DNA of 64,000 nucleotides from Lathyrus oleraceus (GCF_024323335.1 NC_066580.1:257276977-257340976), one strand, 5' to 3'; shown: positions 1-11,850, counted from the first letter of the stretch. Numbers and translations: made by a program. Notes: generated from the sequence alone by a model not told the origin.

Positions 1-1918
1 AGTTTAGAAATTGTGAGGTGTAAAAGTAATTTTGAAAAGTGTGAGCAAGTAACTATGAGATACCTACCCTAGATTAAGTCTTTCGTGTTCTCGTATATTA
101 TTTCAATGGTAAGATTGTCCCTATTATTAAGGAATAGGTAGTCATTACCTTGGATGTGTTTAAGGGACGGGCGTAGGGTCATCGTATGGTCAATGAAGGC
201 AACATAAGGGGTGTCTTTAGCAACTCGTAGGGACTATCATCATATTTACCGAAGGGACAAGATCATTATATCGTAGGCAACCTCGTAGGGACTTGATCTT
301 TTAAGTTTATAGGGACTTGATGACTTTTCTGTTTGAAGGGACTTTGCTTAAGACACCCCTATTTTCGAGGGACTTGACCATTTAAAGAAGGCAACCAAGA
401 GGAATACCCTAGGAAGTACAGATGGCGATCAAAGATCGACTTACGTGTGTGAGTGTTAGTTTTCGGATATTTGTCTTGAATTTAATTTTCTAAGTTCAAT
501 TATTTACAGTTAGTTTTTTGCACTCCCTAAATTACTAACCACGCAATAAATATTTACAAAAATAAAAGCAAGAAAAATAAATTCCTAAACTATTACATGG
601 CTATGGGACAGATACATAATAATCAGGCGAGAAAGAATAAATTTACAACCTATACATTTGTTCCTAATATTATAAATAAAACAAAATTAAAATAAGGAAA
701 ATAATGAAGCAAAAATAGAATAGATAAAAGCAAATAATAATAAAATAATAAATAAACAACGGTAATAAAGCAATAATAAAATAACAATAATAATAAAGTG
801 ATAATAAAAAGGTTAGAATTTTAAAAGAAATTATTTTAGGTTAAACAAGTTAGATTTTTTTTAGAAGTTATTAGAAAAATATGAGTTTAAAATAAATTAG
901 TAATAATAAAAGAATTTAAAATACATTAATGTATAAATTATAAAATAAAAGAGTTATATGAAAAATATTAAGTTAGTTATTTACAAAATAAATAAAGGTT
1001 ATAGAAAATATCAAATTATTAGATTAATAGGTTTATTATTATTATTCAATTAGAAAAATGGTCAATTAGATTTTATTTACAAAATATATAAGGATTTATT
1101 ATTATAAGTAAGTAATAAAAAAAAGTTATTAAAATAGTTAGTATTTATTATTTATTTACAAAAAACATAAAGGTTATAGAAAAATATTAAATAATTAATT
1201 TAGTAGGTTTTCACGCCCTACATTACTAAACCACGCAGTTAATATAGGATCAATGGCAGGAATTTAAATGGCAGAAAAATAAAATGGCAGAAAATCAATG
1301 GCAGAAAATAAAACCCTAATTATTACAACGCTTTGGTGCAGTTACATAATAAAGATGGCGAAAAGTAAAACTGAAAATATTACAAGTTAAAACTTAAAAT
1401 ATTACAAGGGCGAAGCAGTTACAGTGTATGAATAACATAAATATGAGCGAAAATAGGAAATAATAATAAGGTTTGTTAAGGTTTAAGAAAAGGTTTATGG
1501 TTTAGAGGAAACAACACGGTTAAAGTTTTAGGTTTGAAATTTAGAGTTTATGGCGAAATTGTCAGGGTTTAGGAAAAATCAGGGTAGTTAGTTATGAAAA
1601 AAAATGTGCAAATCTAAATATATGTATATATATAAAAAAAATGAATTAAAAAAAACAACTGCGTTGCTAGTGCAAAATTGCGATCATCGCAACTGGATCG
1701 GATAACACAAATGTCACGCCTCATACACGTATATGTGAAAACGGCGTATTGACACTATCCGATCTGAAAACATAATCAAATATATCAACAAAATAGATAA
1801 AGTATATATCATATATAAACTATTACCAAACTGTGTGTACGATAGTATAGATCATCCACTCTCAGTTTCTCTTTTTCGTTCTGTCCTTCGGCCTCTCTCT
1901 ATCAGTCATGCTAGTAAA

Positions 1919-1926
1919 TATATATA
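1919..1926 (-). promoter_or_regulatory. Putative TATA box of the inverted LTR
   Basis: TATATATA, read on the minus strand, lies about 785 bases inside the LTR start at 2708. It is followed (toward lower coordinates) by an AGAGAGAGGC-rich stretch like the one after the TATA box in the B and D LTRs. Position and context, not the motif alone, support it. Confidence 0.45.
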
Positions 1927-1970
1927 GGAACAAATTAGGTTAATGATAATGGGCCTAAGTTTATTTTGAA

Positions 1971-2243
1971 ACCCAATATTAAATTAAAAACTGAATAAAG
2001 TTAAATAATTAAAATAGTTAAAATTAAAATAAAAACTAATTAACCTATTTATTTATTCTAGACCCAATATTAAATTAAAAACTGAATAAAGTTAAATAAT
2101 TAAAATAGTTAAAATTAAAATAAAAACTAATTAACCTATTTATTTATTCTAGACCCAATATTAAATTAAAAACTGAATAAAGTTAAATAATTAAAATATT
2201 TAAAATTAAAATAAAAACTAATTAACCTATTTATTTATTCTAG
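1971..2243. repeat. 91-bp tandem repeat, three copies
   Basis: The word ACCCAATAT recurs at 1971, 2062, 2153 and 2244, exactly 91 bp apart. The A/T-rich units between are nearly identical and a partial fourth follows. The array lies in the U3 part of the inverted LTR, upstream of its TATA box. Confidence 0.9.
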
Positions 2244-2708
2244 ACCCAATATAAAAATAAATAGACTCAAAAAAAATAAAAGTCGGGCACCAAAATGCTC
2301 GAAAAAATAAAATGAACATGTCAAAATAATTAGCGCGAAATAAATGACTCGGAAAAATACAGCGTTTGATCGGATTTTGAAATAAAAATTATGACCGTTT
2401 AAACCGCTCAGACTGATCAACATATGACCTAAAATAGTCGTAAAAATATTTTTAGCATGTCAAATTAAACCACGTGAACCGCAGATTAATGTTACCGACA
2501 TTTGCAAACTTAAACTTGACATTTTTTCGTTGACTAATTTTAGGCACAGTTAAAAAGTTAATTTGACCAGTCTGTTTGTAAATTCCGAGAAATTATTCCG
2601 GCTAATATTAAGACAGAAAAAATGTTATGCTATGAAGATGATGCAAATGAATGTGAAACAGAAAATTGGTTAGAGTTAAAAATAGAGGGCAAATTTTGGG
2701 GTGCAACA

Positions 2709-4478
2709 TGGTGTCATTTGAGGACAAAGCACCTAATGTGAAAGCTAATTTGTTGCCTGCTCATAGTAATGCTTTTGTCAATATGATGGACGACTGTCCG
2801 GGGAATTTTAGAGTTTTGGATGTAGACGTATCGGAAGATCTCTGGTGGAGATGCATAAAACTTTATGTTTGATTAGTGACTGTGAACATGACCATGATGG
2901 TTGTGTTATTTGTAGTGTGAACCCTCATGGGTGTATGGTTGTCAAGAGAGATATCCAAAACTTGATGGATGAGAATGTAATCCAGATTCAACAATCGAGG
3001 GATATGGGAGATGATGTGAAAGTCATTGTGCCAGGGTTGAAGACCCCTGAGCGTGTAGTCATTCAATTTGATAGTAGGAGCAGCGATAATGTCAATAGAT
3101 CGGTATTCCCATTGGTCATACGGTTAACAGACCCTGTTCCTTATGCATCCAATAAAGCTTTGCCATACCAACATAATGTCACTATAATTTAAAATGGTCA
3201 AGAGGTTCCTCTACCAGTTGCAGATTTAGTGGTAAATATTGCAGATATAGCAAAGGTGACCCGTAGTGGTCGTGTGTTCACTCTAGTTTTCCCTAAATTG
3301 GTAGAAGATGTTTCAGTAAATAAGAAGGCAGAGATTCTAGTAGTGAATCCGGTTAGTGCTCCAATGTGTCAGTCTTGTGAATCCAGAAAATTGATGACTA
3401 ACAATGATGATGAGGTGTTAAGGTTAATCAAGAGAAGTGAATTCAATGTTGTAGAAAAGCTTCTCTAGACTCCGTCAAAAATATTTTTGCTATCATTTCT
3501 AATGAATTCTGAAGCATACAGAGAAGTGTTACAGAAAGTGTTGGAAAAGGCTTATGTTGAGCATGATGTTACTGTGGATCAGTTCGACCACATTGTTACC
3601 AACATCACTTCTTGTAACAATCTGAGCTTTTATGACGAAGAACTTCCTGAGAAAGGCAGGAATCACAATTTGGCATTGCATATTTCAATGAATTGCAAGG
3701 AAGACGCTTTGTACAATGTGTTGATTGATACATTATCATCATTAAATGTATTACCAAAATCAACTTTGTCAAGACTCTCCTATCAAGGTGCCCCAATGAG
3801 GTACAATGGTGTAATTGTCAAAGTGTTCGAGATTCCTGTAAAACGGTCATTGGAGAAGTGGACCTTTTAGCGAGGATAGGTCCGAGTGATTTCCAAATTA
3901 CTTTTTAGGTAATAGATATTCACCTGACCTATAGTTGTTTTTTGGGAAGTCCATGGATTCATGAAGCTGGAGGTGTGACATCTACTCTACACTAGAAGCT
4001 GAAGTTTGTGAAGAACGGCAAGCTTGTCATTTTTGGTGGAGAGAAGGCATTATTGGTGAGCCATTTGTGATCTTTCACTTATGTTGATGATGAAAAGGAG
4101 GTTGGAACTATGTTCCAAGCCTTATCTATTGTTGATGAATTAAAGAAAACTGGGCCACCCATGTCTTCTTTGAAACATGCACAAGAGGCTATTCAGGCAG
4201 ACAATATTGATAATTGGGGTCGTGTTGTGGAGATCGCCGAGAACAAGAACAGAGTCGGGCTAGGATTTCAACCAGGGCTATTCAGCGCCAAACCCAAAGT
4301 TATGCAACCAATTTTCTACAGTGGAGGGTTCATTCATTAGAATGATTAGCACTCAACTGCCATTAATGAAGACAGTGGTGATGAAGACAAAGCTTGCGCC
4401 AATTTTGAGACGCATGGCCAGATTTTTAACAATTGGGTTGCTATTGATGGTCTTGTTGTCATTCACCGTTCTAAGTAA
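2709..4478 (+). pseudogene. Element A gag C-terminus and aspartic protease, degenerate
   Basis: The segment parallels 42160-43916 of element C: a His/Cys-rich stretch (about 2866-2940), a linker, and the retropepsin region (about 3487-4340) with the downstream wording around 'GSPWIHEAGGVTSTL'. Breaks seen: a frame change near 2845, TAA at 3190-3192, TAG at 3466-3468 where element C has a Gln codon, a frame change near 3840 and further stops near 3906. The retropepsin D-T-G is D-T-L here (codons 3727-3735), so the active-site loop is altered as well. The reading ends at TAA 4476-4478, which overlaps a potential splice donor. It is certainly a pseudogene; the family assignment rests on direct comparison with C and B. 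Confidence 0.85.
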
Positions 4479-4731
4479 TTTGTTTTTATTATTTTAAAGA
4501 AAAAATCCTTCTGTTATGCCTAAGGGAGAAGTGGACATTGTTAGGCATTTTCTTTATCATCATCAACGAAATACAATTTTATTCATCCACATCTATGATG
4601 TTTTATTTTTAAAATTTTCTTTTTCTGAAAATGGTAATCACAAAAAACATAAATAAATAATAATCTTCCATCTGCATAATATTTGTTTGCATTCCACTTC
4701 TCTAAAAACGAAATATCAAATCATTATGCAG
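4475..4731 (+). other. Element A intron between protease and pol (putative)
   Basis: The donor GTAATT at 4475 contains the pro stop codon TAA. The acceptor CATTATGCAG ends at 4731, and the same word stands at the matching place in element C. Length 257 bp, A/T-rich. In A the joined frame is off by one, consistent with decay. Ogre elements are known to carry an intron here. Confidence 0.6.
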
Positions 4732-6461
4732 TTGGTTCTCAAACCCATTAAATACAATGATCCTACTCCCTCTCCAAACTTTGATTTTCCTGTGTTTGAA
4801 GTTGAGGAAGAGAACGATGATGAAAAATTATCTAATTAATTATCATGTTTGCTTGAGTACGAGGAAAAAGCCATTCAGCCGTTTGAAGAGAAGATTGAAC
4901 TAGTGAACTTGGGTTCTGAAGAGGACGTGAAGAAAGTCAAGATTGGGTCTCAACTATGTCTAGAAGCTAAGAAGGGGTTGATTTATCTTCTTCGAGATTA
5001 TTCTGATGTGTTTTCCTGGTCCTATCAAAATATGCACGGTTTGGATTATGAGATTGTGGAGCATAGATTATCGTTGAAGCCAGAATACCAGCAGGTCAAG
5101 CAGAAATTGAGGGAGTACTCATCCTGATATGGCAGTGAAGATTAAAGAGGAAGTACAGAAGCATATTGATGTTGGTTTTCTTGTTACCTTCGAGTATCTG
5201 CAGCAGGTGGCCAACATTGTGCCTGTTCCTAAGAAAGATGGAAAAGTCCGCATGTGTGTTGATTATTGAGATTTGAATAAAGCCAGTCCGAAAGATGATT
5301 TTCCTCTTTCACACATTGATATGTTGGTAGACAATACAACTAAATTCAAAGTCTTTTCGTTTACGGATGGATTTTATGATCACAATCAAATCAAGATGGA
5401 ACCTGAAGATATGGAGAAGACCACATTCATTACACCCTCGGGAACATTCTATTATAGAGTGATGCCTTTCAGTTTAAAGAATGCTGGAGCAACATACCAA
5501 AAAGCTATGACCACTCTTTTTCATGATATGATGCATAAAGAGATTGAAGTCTATGTTGATGACATGATTGCCAAATCAAGTGATGAAGAAGAAAATGTTG
5601 AGCATTTATTGAAGTTATTCCAGCGTTTGAGGAAGTATAAATTTCGTTTGAATCCCAATAAGTGTACTTTTGGTGTTCGTTCTAGTAAGTTGTTGGGCTT
5701 TATTATCAGTGAGAAGGGTATTGAAGTTCATCCTGCCAAGGTCAAAGGAATACAAGAGATGCATGCTCCCAAATATGAAAAGCAAGTCAAAGATTTTCTC
5801 GCTCGCTTGAATTATATCTCGAGATTTATATCGTATATGACGGCCACATATGCGCCTATATTCAAGTTTCTCCGGAAAGATCAATCTTGTGATTGGACCG
5901 AGGATTGCCAGAAAATTTTCGATAGTATTAAAGACTATCTTCTTGAGCCTCATATTTTGTCTCCACCTGTTGAAGGAAGACCTTTGATCATGTACTTAAT
6001 TGTGCTCGATGAGAGTATGGGTTGTGTCCTTGGTCAACAAGATGAATCAGGAAAGAAAGAGTATGCAATTTACTACCTCAGTAAGAAGTTCACCTACTGT
6101 GAGACTCGGTATTCTATGCTTGAAAAGACATGTTGCGTATTGGCTTGGGATGCTAAGCGTCTGCGTCGGTATATGTTGAATCATACTACTTGGTTGATAT
6201 CCAAAATAGATCCAATCAAGTACATTTTGAGAAGCCTGCTTTAACTGGGAGGATTGCCCGTTGGCAGATGTTGTTATCTGTGTATGATATTAAATACCGA
6301 TCTTAAAAAGCTGTTAAAGGTAGTGTCTTGGCTGACGATTTGGCTCACCAACCGATCGAAGATTATCAGCCAGTGTAGTATGATTTTCCTGATGAAGAGA
6401 TTGTGTACTTGAAGATGAAAGATTGTGATGAACCATTGCTTGAAGAAGGGCCAGAACCCGG
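4732..6461 (+). pseudogene. Element A pol, 5' portion: RT, RNase H, start of archaeal RNase H
   Basis: This is a Ty3/gypsy reverse transcriptase followed by RNase H. Visible features are the N-terminal 'FSWSYQNMHGLDYEIVEH' segment, the RT core with 'YVDDMIAKS' (around 5553), the 'LNPNKCTFGV' thumb entry and RNase H wording 'YAIYYLSKKF'. Breaks: stop TAA near 4837, a frameshift near 5110, TGA near 5268 where homologues have Arg, a frameshift near 6230, TAA near 6304 and TAG near 6377. The finger motif DGFSGYNQ has become 'DGFYDHNQ'. Coding stops at 6461, where element B inserted, and resumes at 23627. Confidence 0.88.
6457..6461. repeat. Target-site duplication of element B, left copy
   Basis: CCCGG directly precedes the TGTAACACC start of the B LTR; the same five bases follow its 3' LTR at 23622-23626. 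Confidence 0.95.
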
Positions 6462-6709
6462 TGTAACACCCCAAAATTTTCCCTCCTCATTCATGCATTC
6501 ATTTTAGGTCATTTAACATTTCATATTGCATTTCATCATGTCAATCAGAATCAGATCCAAGAAGCTTGAACATCATCCAAGACACTTTGTGGGTTCTATC
6601 CGGGTGATCAGTCAACACAAGGGAAAGACTTGAGTTACATCCAACAGGGGTCTATTCATCATTAAGAACGCTAATCTTGAAGGAGCAAAAATCTGTTCAT
6701 GAGCTGTCG

Positions 6710-6793
6710 TGCTCGCTAGGCGAGCAGAATGGTTCGCCTAGCAAATCTGAACTGTCATGCTCGCTAAGCGAGCAGATCCTTCGCTAGGCGAAG
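6710..6793. repeat. Three U3 palindromes upstream of the TATA box
   Basis: TGCTCGC/GCGAGCA with a 3-nt centre (6710-6726), TGCTCGCT/AGCGAGCA with a 1-nt centre (6758-6774) and CTTCGC/GCGAAG with a 3-nt centre (6779-6793). They are upstream of the TATA box, so they would act as DNA, for example as a dimer-binding site, unless transcription starts further upstream. The 3' LTR keeps all three near 21421-21505. Confidence 0.8.
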
Positions 6794-6875
6794 CCCACGC
6801 GTTTTGAGAAAAATAACAGAAAGTCATGGGCTTTAGTTGCCCTCATTTGAGCCCACCAAGCCACGAAAATCAGGT

Positions 6876-6883
6876 TATAAATA
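6876..6883 (+). promoter_or_regulatory. TATA box of the element B 5' LTR
   Basis: TATAAATA, followed about 30 bases later by a GGAGAAAGGAGGGAGAGAAG purine stretch, as after the TATA box of element D. In the 3' LTR the same site reads TATAGATA (21587-21594). Confidence 0.75.
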
Positions 6884-7298
6884 CTAGATTTTCAGTGGAA
6901 CAAAAGGAGAAAGGAGGGAGAGAAGGAGAGAGACGAACTAATCTACAGCAGCCTCCAGACAGCTCTGAAAAGTTCACTCTGACTCACACACTTTTTCACC
7001 TCCGTCTCACGCAAACCCTAACATTGCTTTGCAAACCCAGCCGTGCCATTCGATTTTAAACGATCCCTCTAATCAAGTTTTCCCTTATTCCCATTACCCT
7101 ATGCTTTCAATTTGAATTCTCTGAATGTATGAGGTATCATTAGGTTTTGCCCACAGGTTTAGATATGCATGAATGTATAAACCAATACTTTGAATGTTTA
7201 ATCACTTAATTTCTGAAATGGAGACCACGGGGTTTGGGGTTTCTGAGATCGTACTGTTATCCATGAAGAACCCAAACCCCGCAGGCGCTCGCTAGCAC

Positions 7299-7339
7299 CT
7301 CGCTAGGCGAGCACGCAGCGAAGCTTCGCTAAGCGAAGC
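7299..7339. repeat. GC-rich palindromes downstream of the TATA box (B 5' LTR)
   Basis: CTCGC/GCGAG (7299-7311) and GCTTCGCT/AGCGAAGC around a single A (7323-7339). They are inside the predicted transcript, about 420-460 nt after the TATA box. In the 3' LTR this block is longer by about 29 bp (22035-22080). Confidence 0.75.
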
Positions 7340-8652
7340 AGTACTTTTCTGTTTGCTCTAATCTATTTTGTATTTGTCATGGTATTGTTTTCTCCTGATT
7401 CCATCCTGTTACTATAACCTGTTTGCTGAGTTTTTGTGAGGGCTCACATGACTTTTGAAGAGACAGCTTGCTCGGTATTCCATTTTATTTGTGGGATAGC
7501 ATCTGGAGAGTTATTCCGATTACTTTGCTGACTTGCTTTCTTTGTTGGTGCTAGCTTAAGAGATCACCAGGTTTTTTGCTTCGTTAGTTGCTATTACTTC
7601 GGATTTTTATCCGTGCGGTAAATCTCTTGATCCCTTTATTTTTTCCCGCATTTTACCGCTTTCTTAGCTGGAAGACCTCGATAGGAGGCAATGTTTTTGT
7701 GTGTTTACTTTTGTGCCCGAAGACCTCCCAGAAGAGGCACCAGTGCTAAAGACCTCCATGAAGAGGCAATTGACGAATAAAAGGGATTAATAGTCAATCC
7801 CCCATTATTCAATGCGCCGTTCTTTAAGATCACACTACGTGTCGATGCTTCAGAACAAAAGCTCAAGATCTTTTGTCCGGTCGGTTAGTGGAGAGGGTTC
7901 CATCTTTCTGAACCCCCACACCTTGTCATGAGCTCACCCTGTCCAGGGTTAAGAGCTATGAGGTCTTATCCTCATTACCCTTTTGATCTGCTCACCCTGA
8001 CGTTCAGTGTCAGTGGTTAAGAGCCCTGTTGATTACCCTCCCATGGCTTGTTTGTCGAGGTTGATATGACCCCTCTTGACTAAAGCCCTACCCATCTATG
8101 TTTGAGATCCTTGCTGGCGTGTTTACTTTATGCATGTTTGTTTTGTATGGGGTGATCGTCTCCCCATAGGATTGTTAGGCTTCGTATAGTCTCCCGTTTG
8201 CATGTCAATTAAGGTAGCACGGTTCCTTCGTCTAGGACTTCCTTTTTGCATGAGCATCCCTAAAACACAAACAAACTCATCAATTTTTCTTCTCCTAAGA
8301 ACACGTTTACTCCTTCTACTACAGGCGAGTAAGTCTCCAAAGGTCGAGCATCCGGTAGATTGCGTAGTAACGTCGTTCGCCCAAAACCAACCCCGTAGTT
8401 AGCCGAACTACGTTTTTCTCTGATTCTCATTCCAGATGAGATACGTAGGCATAAGACGCAATGTCTTACCGAGCACACTCCCCTTTAACCCATAGGTAGC
8501 CGACCTATGAAGACTCTGATTCTCATATTCAGATGAGATACGTATGCAGTGGATGTGACATTCGCGCGAGTCATTTTCTTTTGACCCCCCTTTTAGTAAA
8601 TAGTACATTAGATAAACCCACACCCTTTAGACAAGAACAACAAGAGTGGATC

Positions 8653-8689
8653 CCGTAGAGTACTACGGATGCGTAGGGGTGCTAATACC
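8653..8689 (+). other. Conserved U5 hairpin and GGTGCTAATACC motif (B 5' LTR)
   Basis: CCGTAG-AGTA-CTACGG (8653-8668) forms a 6-bp stem with a 4-nt loop. Nine bases later comes GGTG-CTAA-TACC. The pair recurs, with compensating stem changes, in the LTRs of A, C and D. Confidence 0.75.
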
Positions 8690-8884
8690 TTCCCTTCGCA
8701 TTATCGACTCCCAAACCCAAGATTTGGTTGCGAGGCCTTGTCTTTTCCTTTCCTTTTCCCAGGTTTACTTCGAGCGTTTCCTTTCCCTCCCTTGGGATAA
8801 ATAATGCACGGTGGCGACTCTTCTGTCTTTTCCTTCTTCGCCGGTTGTTTTTTTCGCACTCCTATTTTTTTAGGCTGCGATAGT

Positions 8885-8902
8885 TGGCGACTCTGCTGGG
8901 GA
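8885..8902 (+). promoter_or_regulatory. Primer-binding site, element B
   Basis: TGGCGACTCTGCTGGGGA begins 2 nt after the 5' LTR. It begins with TGG, pairing with a tRNA CCA end. Ogre elements are known to use a tRNA-Arg primer and this word fits that; I did not check a tRNA sequence. The same site is at 50306 in element D. Confidence 0.85.
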
Positions 8903-9739
8903 CCCGGTTTCCCTAAGCGAGTCCCTCCTAGCTTTTGTAGGTTTCTTGTTTGTTGGGTGTTTATTCTTTTGTACAGTTATTTATTTTTCAGCACTTGTGT
9001 ACATATCATTGATGTGTCTGTTGGCTCTGTTGGGTTGTTTGTTTGTGGGAGTGGGATGTTCTGCGTGGGATAGGCACAATACACAGGCCTGAGTGCACTT
9101 AGGATTAGCGTGGTTTCACATACCCTCACGTTCCGTCTCGGTCCGATGTTGGAATATGAAAACACAATTCAGATGTGGATCTTTCTAGAGAATTCTGTGT
9201 TATGGATCTCCTACAGTGCTAGTGCTATCTGGGAGAACCGTTAAGTCTGGATGACCTTTAGGATGACCTTTACCTTACTTTCATGGGAACTTGGCTGAGA
9301 CACTCCTCTTATAGTGGTAATGCCAAACCGGAAACGGTGGACGTATTATTACTATTCGGCCTGAGAGTCCGTGATATCAATGTCTCTACCCTTTAGCCTC
9401 CGCATGTGAGCTGGGTGGGTTGTTTACAGGTGTGCAGGAACCCTTCACCTCATCATACCCTGATACCTGGTACCTGATCATCATGGTTCTTTTTCCTGGA
9501 TCCGAACTTCTGGCACTGGTTTTATTTGTGGATCTGAACCTTTAAACCTGCATACCCGGACTGCCAACCTTTGAGGACTTCTTCACAGAGAACAGCCCGT
9601 GGTTCAGTATGTGGCCGGAGTCAGTCACATGTCCTTTGCATTGCATAACATCATCTGCATATTTGCATCCAACATCTCTTGCTTATTCATTTGCAGGGTC
9701 TTCCCTTTCTCGGTTTGGTTTGGCTGATCTGTGCTTATT
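8903..9739 (+). other. Element B 5' leader
   Basis: 837 bp of untranslated leader between primer-binding site and ORF1. I see no conserved ORF; short ORFs here have no counterpart in C or D. Just before ORF1 a pyrimidine-rich run and TTTGCAG (9690-9697) could be a splice acceptor, but this is unsupported by a donor. Confidence 0.6.
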
Positions 9740-11482
9740 ATGGAGGCTCCCAGGAAGATTAATGTGACCTATCATTTCTTCGATACCAAGATCGGCTTAT
9801 TGCGTCAGATAAAAGCTTTGATTACTCCTGACCATGTGGGTTTATTCCGGGGTACTTATGGAAACATCTTGCATATGGTTGAAGATTTCGATGCTTCTCA
9901 GAGGAGTCTGATACATACTTGCTTGCAGTTTTATGATCCTCAGTTGCGTTGCTTCACTTTTCAGGATTTCCAGTTGGCTCCTTTATTGGAAGAGTATGCT
10001 ATGATCTTGGGTGTTCCTCTACATCATTGGGTCCCTTTCAACTCCGATATACCTCCTCCATAGCATAAGGATATTGCTAAGGCTCTTCATCTGGAAGTGT
10101 TTGTTGTGAAGGAAAATCTCTCTTCTAAGGGAGGTCCATCTGGTTTCCATCTGGATTTTTTGGTAGACAAAGCCGAAGAGTGTGTTGCTCAAGGCAATTG
10201 GGAAGCTGTGTGTGCTCTGTTAGCGTTAAGTGTCTATGGTATTATGCTATTCACCGATGAACCGAAGTTCGTGAGAATGAGTGTTATTCATATCTTTCTG
10301 CTAAAGAACCCCGTTCCCACCCTTCTTGGTGACTTCTATTTTTTGGTGCACAATAAGAATGAGAAGAGACGAGGGAGATTGGTCAGATGTTGCGCTCCAT
10401 TGTTCCATAAGTGGCTCGTGGGGCACTTTCCAGATGACGATGCTTTTCTGAATCCGCATCAAGCCAGGAATTGGGCTAGAAGGTTGGTTGTCTTGACTGC
10501 TAAAGACATCAGATGGTGTAATCAGAATACCAAAGGTAGCGATTTTGTGTTTAGCTGTGGGAAATACCCTAATGTACCATTGTTGGGTATGAAGGGTTGT
10601 ATCAACTATAACCCGATTCTTTTGAGAAGACAATTAGGGTATGCCTTGACTCACGCTTCTAAGGATCAAGATCTGGTGGAATCTTTCTACTTCCCAGTGC
10701 AAGATAATCTAGAATTGGTTAAGCAAGCTGCTAGAGCTTGGAGGAATATTCAGACTAAAGGTGCTACTGTCTATGGAAAATGTAACAACATCTCTTCTTC
10801 CCAGTATGATAGTTGGTTGCGAGAAAGAGGTCGGATTACTCTTCTACCTTTCTCTTTGGGAGAACCATCTGATCCGGTTATTGTTGAGTCTGTCAGCATG
10901 GTTGAGTACAACAGTTTGAAGCAAGAAAAGGGAAAAGCCGATAAGTTGAATGCGAAGCTGAGTGAAGGCCTCAGGAAAACTTTGTGCGCTAAGAAAGAAG
11001 CTGAGAGAGAAGTTCAAAGATTGAATGAGCTTCAAAAACAAAGTAGTGAGAGGATTGCTGAAAATGCTGATTATATCCGTAAAGTCTGTTCAGGTGAGGA
11101 TATACTGAAGAAAGCTTGCAAGGCTGCTAAGGAGCAGTTAGGAAGAGCTGAATATAGGCTTATTGAGCGCCAGCAAAGGTGGGAAGAATTGTTTGACCGC
11201 CGTAGACAGGTTGAGATAGAAATCAGAGCAGAAAATGAGCGGTTGAAGAGTAGGGAGAACGAGCAGCATGAAGCACTTCGATTGGCTGAACAAGAGATCG
11301 TCGAACTAAAGATTCAAGCAGGGGTCAAGAGAACAAAAGAACAAGACAAGTACAGGAAATTGGAAGAAGCGGTCAAAACGAGGAATTTGTTGATTCAAGG
11401 CCTTACAGAACACCCTAATGACCCGGTTACAGAGGCGCTTCTTAAGGAAGTTCGAGAAGACTCGTTTGGGCTAGGTGTTTGA
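9740..11482 (+). pseudogene. Element B ORF1: conserved Ogre protein of unknown function, one stop
   Basis: This is the extra ORF upstream of gag typical of Ogre elements; its function is unknown. ATG at 9740 (MEAPRKINV) is chosen because element D starts the same way (MAPRKTIRI at 51043). The frame runs 580 codons with one TAG at 10061-10063. Conserved wording shared with C and D: 'RCFTFQDFQLAPLLEEYA' (about residues 70-87), 'NPVPTLLGDFYFL' (about 190) and 'NVPLLGMKGCINYNPILL' (about 279-296). The N-terminal two thirds look globular. From about residue 390 the last 190 residues are a charged heptad-like coiled coil (KQEKGKADKLNAKL, AEREVQRLNELQKQ), much longer than in C and D. It may be annotated elsewhere as a plant DUF; I cannot confirm the name. 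Confidence 0.85.
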
Positions 11483-11850
11483 CTCCTTTTGTTTTTGTAG
11501 AGTTCACCATCAGGCTTGTTGATGGGTTCTCATTTCTTTGTTCGTCGCTCTCCGCACAACTTGTATTTTGACTATGACACCTTTCGGATGTTTCATGCTC
11601 TTTGATTATTTCGGTATTGTTATTTGCACGTTCGATTGCAGTTGTACACGTTGTTTTGGAAGGTCAAACCGAAATTGAGAAGGGGGTGCCTTAAAATTGA
11701 ATAAGCAGCGCATCGCATACCATGCATATTAACCCTTGTTTGTTTTGCAGGTGTCACCGCAGTGTCTAATATTCGTTCCCTGTTTCAGGCATTATTGGTC
11801 CCAAGCGAGTCCACAGGTACCCGACAAAGGAAAATCGTCCGCAACTGGCA
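11483..11850 (+). other. Element B spacer between ORF1 and gag
   Basis: 368 bp, pyrimidine-rich, with no conserved ORF. It contains 'ttgttttgcag' (about 11741-11751) and 'ccctgtttcag' (about 11779-11789), either of which could serve as a splice acceptor for a spliced gag mRNA. This is weak evidence. Confidence 0.5.

Larger units (their letters stand above)
1..2708 (-). mobile_element. Partial LTR of an Ogre-like element, inverted
   Basis: On the minus strand the LTR begins at 2708 with TGTTGCACCCCAAAATTT, matching the LTR starts of elements B (TGTAACACCCC) and D (TGTCATACCCC). Read in reverse, 1-430 gives the alternating 'tagtccct...gttgcc' text also found in the D LTR at about 49500-49890, and a TATA box lies near 1919-1926. 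Plus-strand gag coding of element A begins directly at 2709, so this LTR is the 5' end of a minus-strand element inserted in A, or a solo LTR. Its 3' end and any internal region lie left of the window. The candidate duplication next to it is TGGTG (2709-2713); its partner is not visible. Apart from this LTR and its 91-bp repeat I see no gene here. Confidence 0.8.
6462..8882 (+). repeat. Element B 5' LTR
   Basis: Starts TGTAACACCCCAAAATTTT and ends GGCTGCGATA (the 3' copy ends GGTTGCGACA, so the usual CA end has mutated here). U3 holds three palindromes built on CGCTAGGCG or CGCTAAGCG (6710-6793), then TATAAATA at 6876, a purine-rich 5' UTR start, further palindromes (7299-7339), a block shared with the LTR of element C (about 7700-8100), and the U5 hairpin (8653-8668) with GGTGCTAATACC (8678-8689). 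Confidence 0.95.

Noticed and set aside
6826..7059. 77-codon plus-strand ORF, repeated at 21537
   Set aside because: It covers the TATA box and 5' UTR start of the B LTR; conserved only as LTR copies.
8903..9739. Leader ORFs of 60-90 codons in B
   Set aside because: Not conserved in C or D leaders; they contain hydrophobic low-complexity reading of T-rich DNA.
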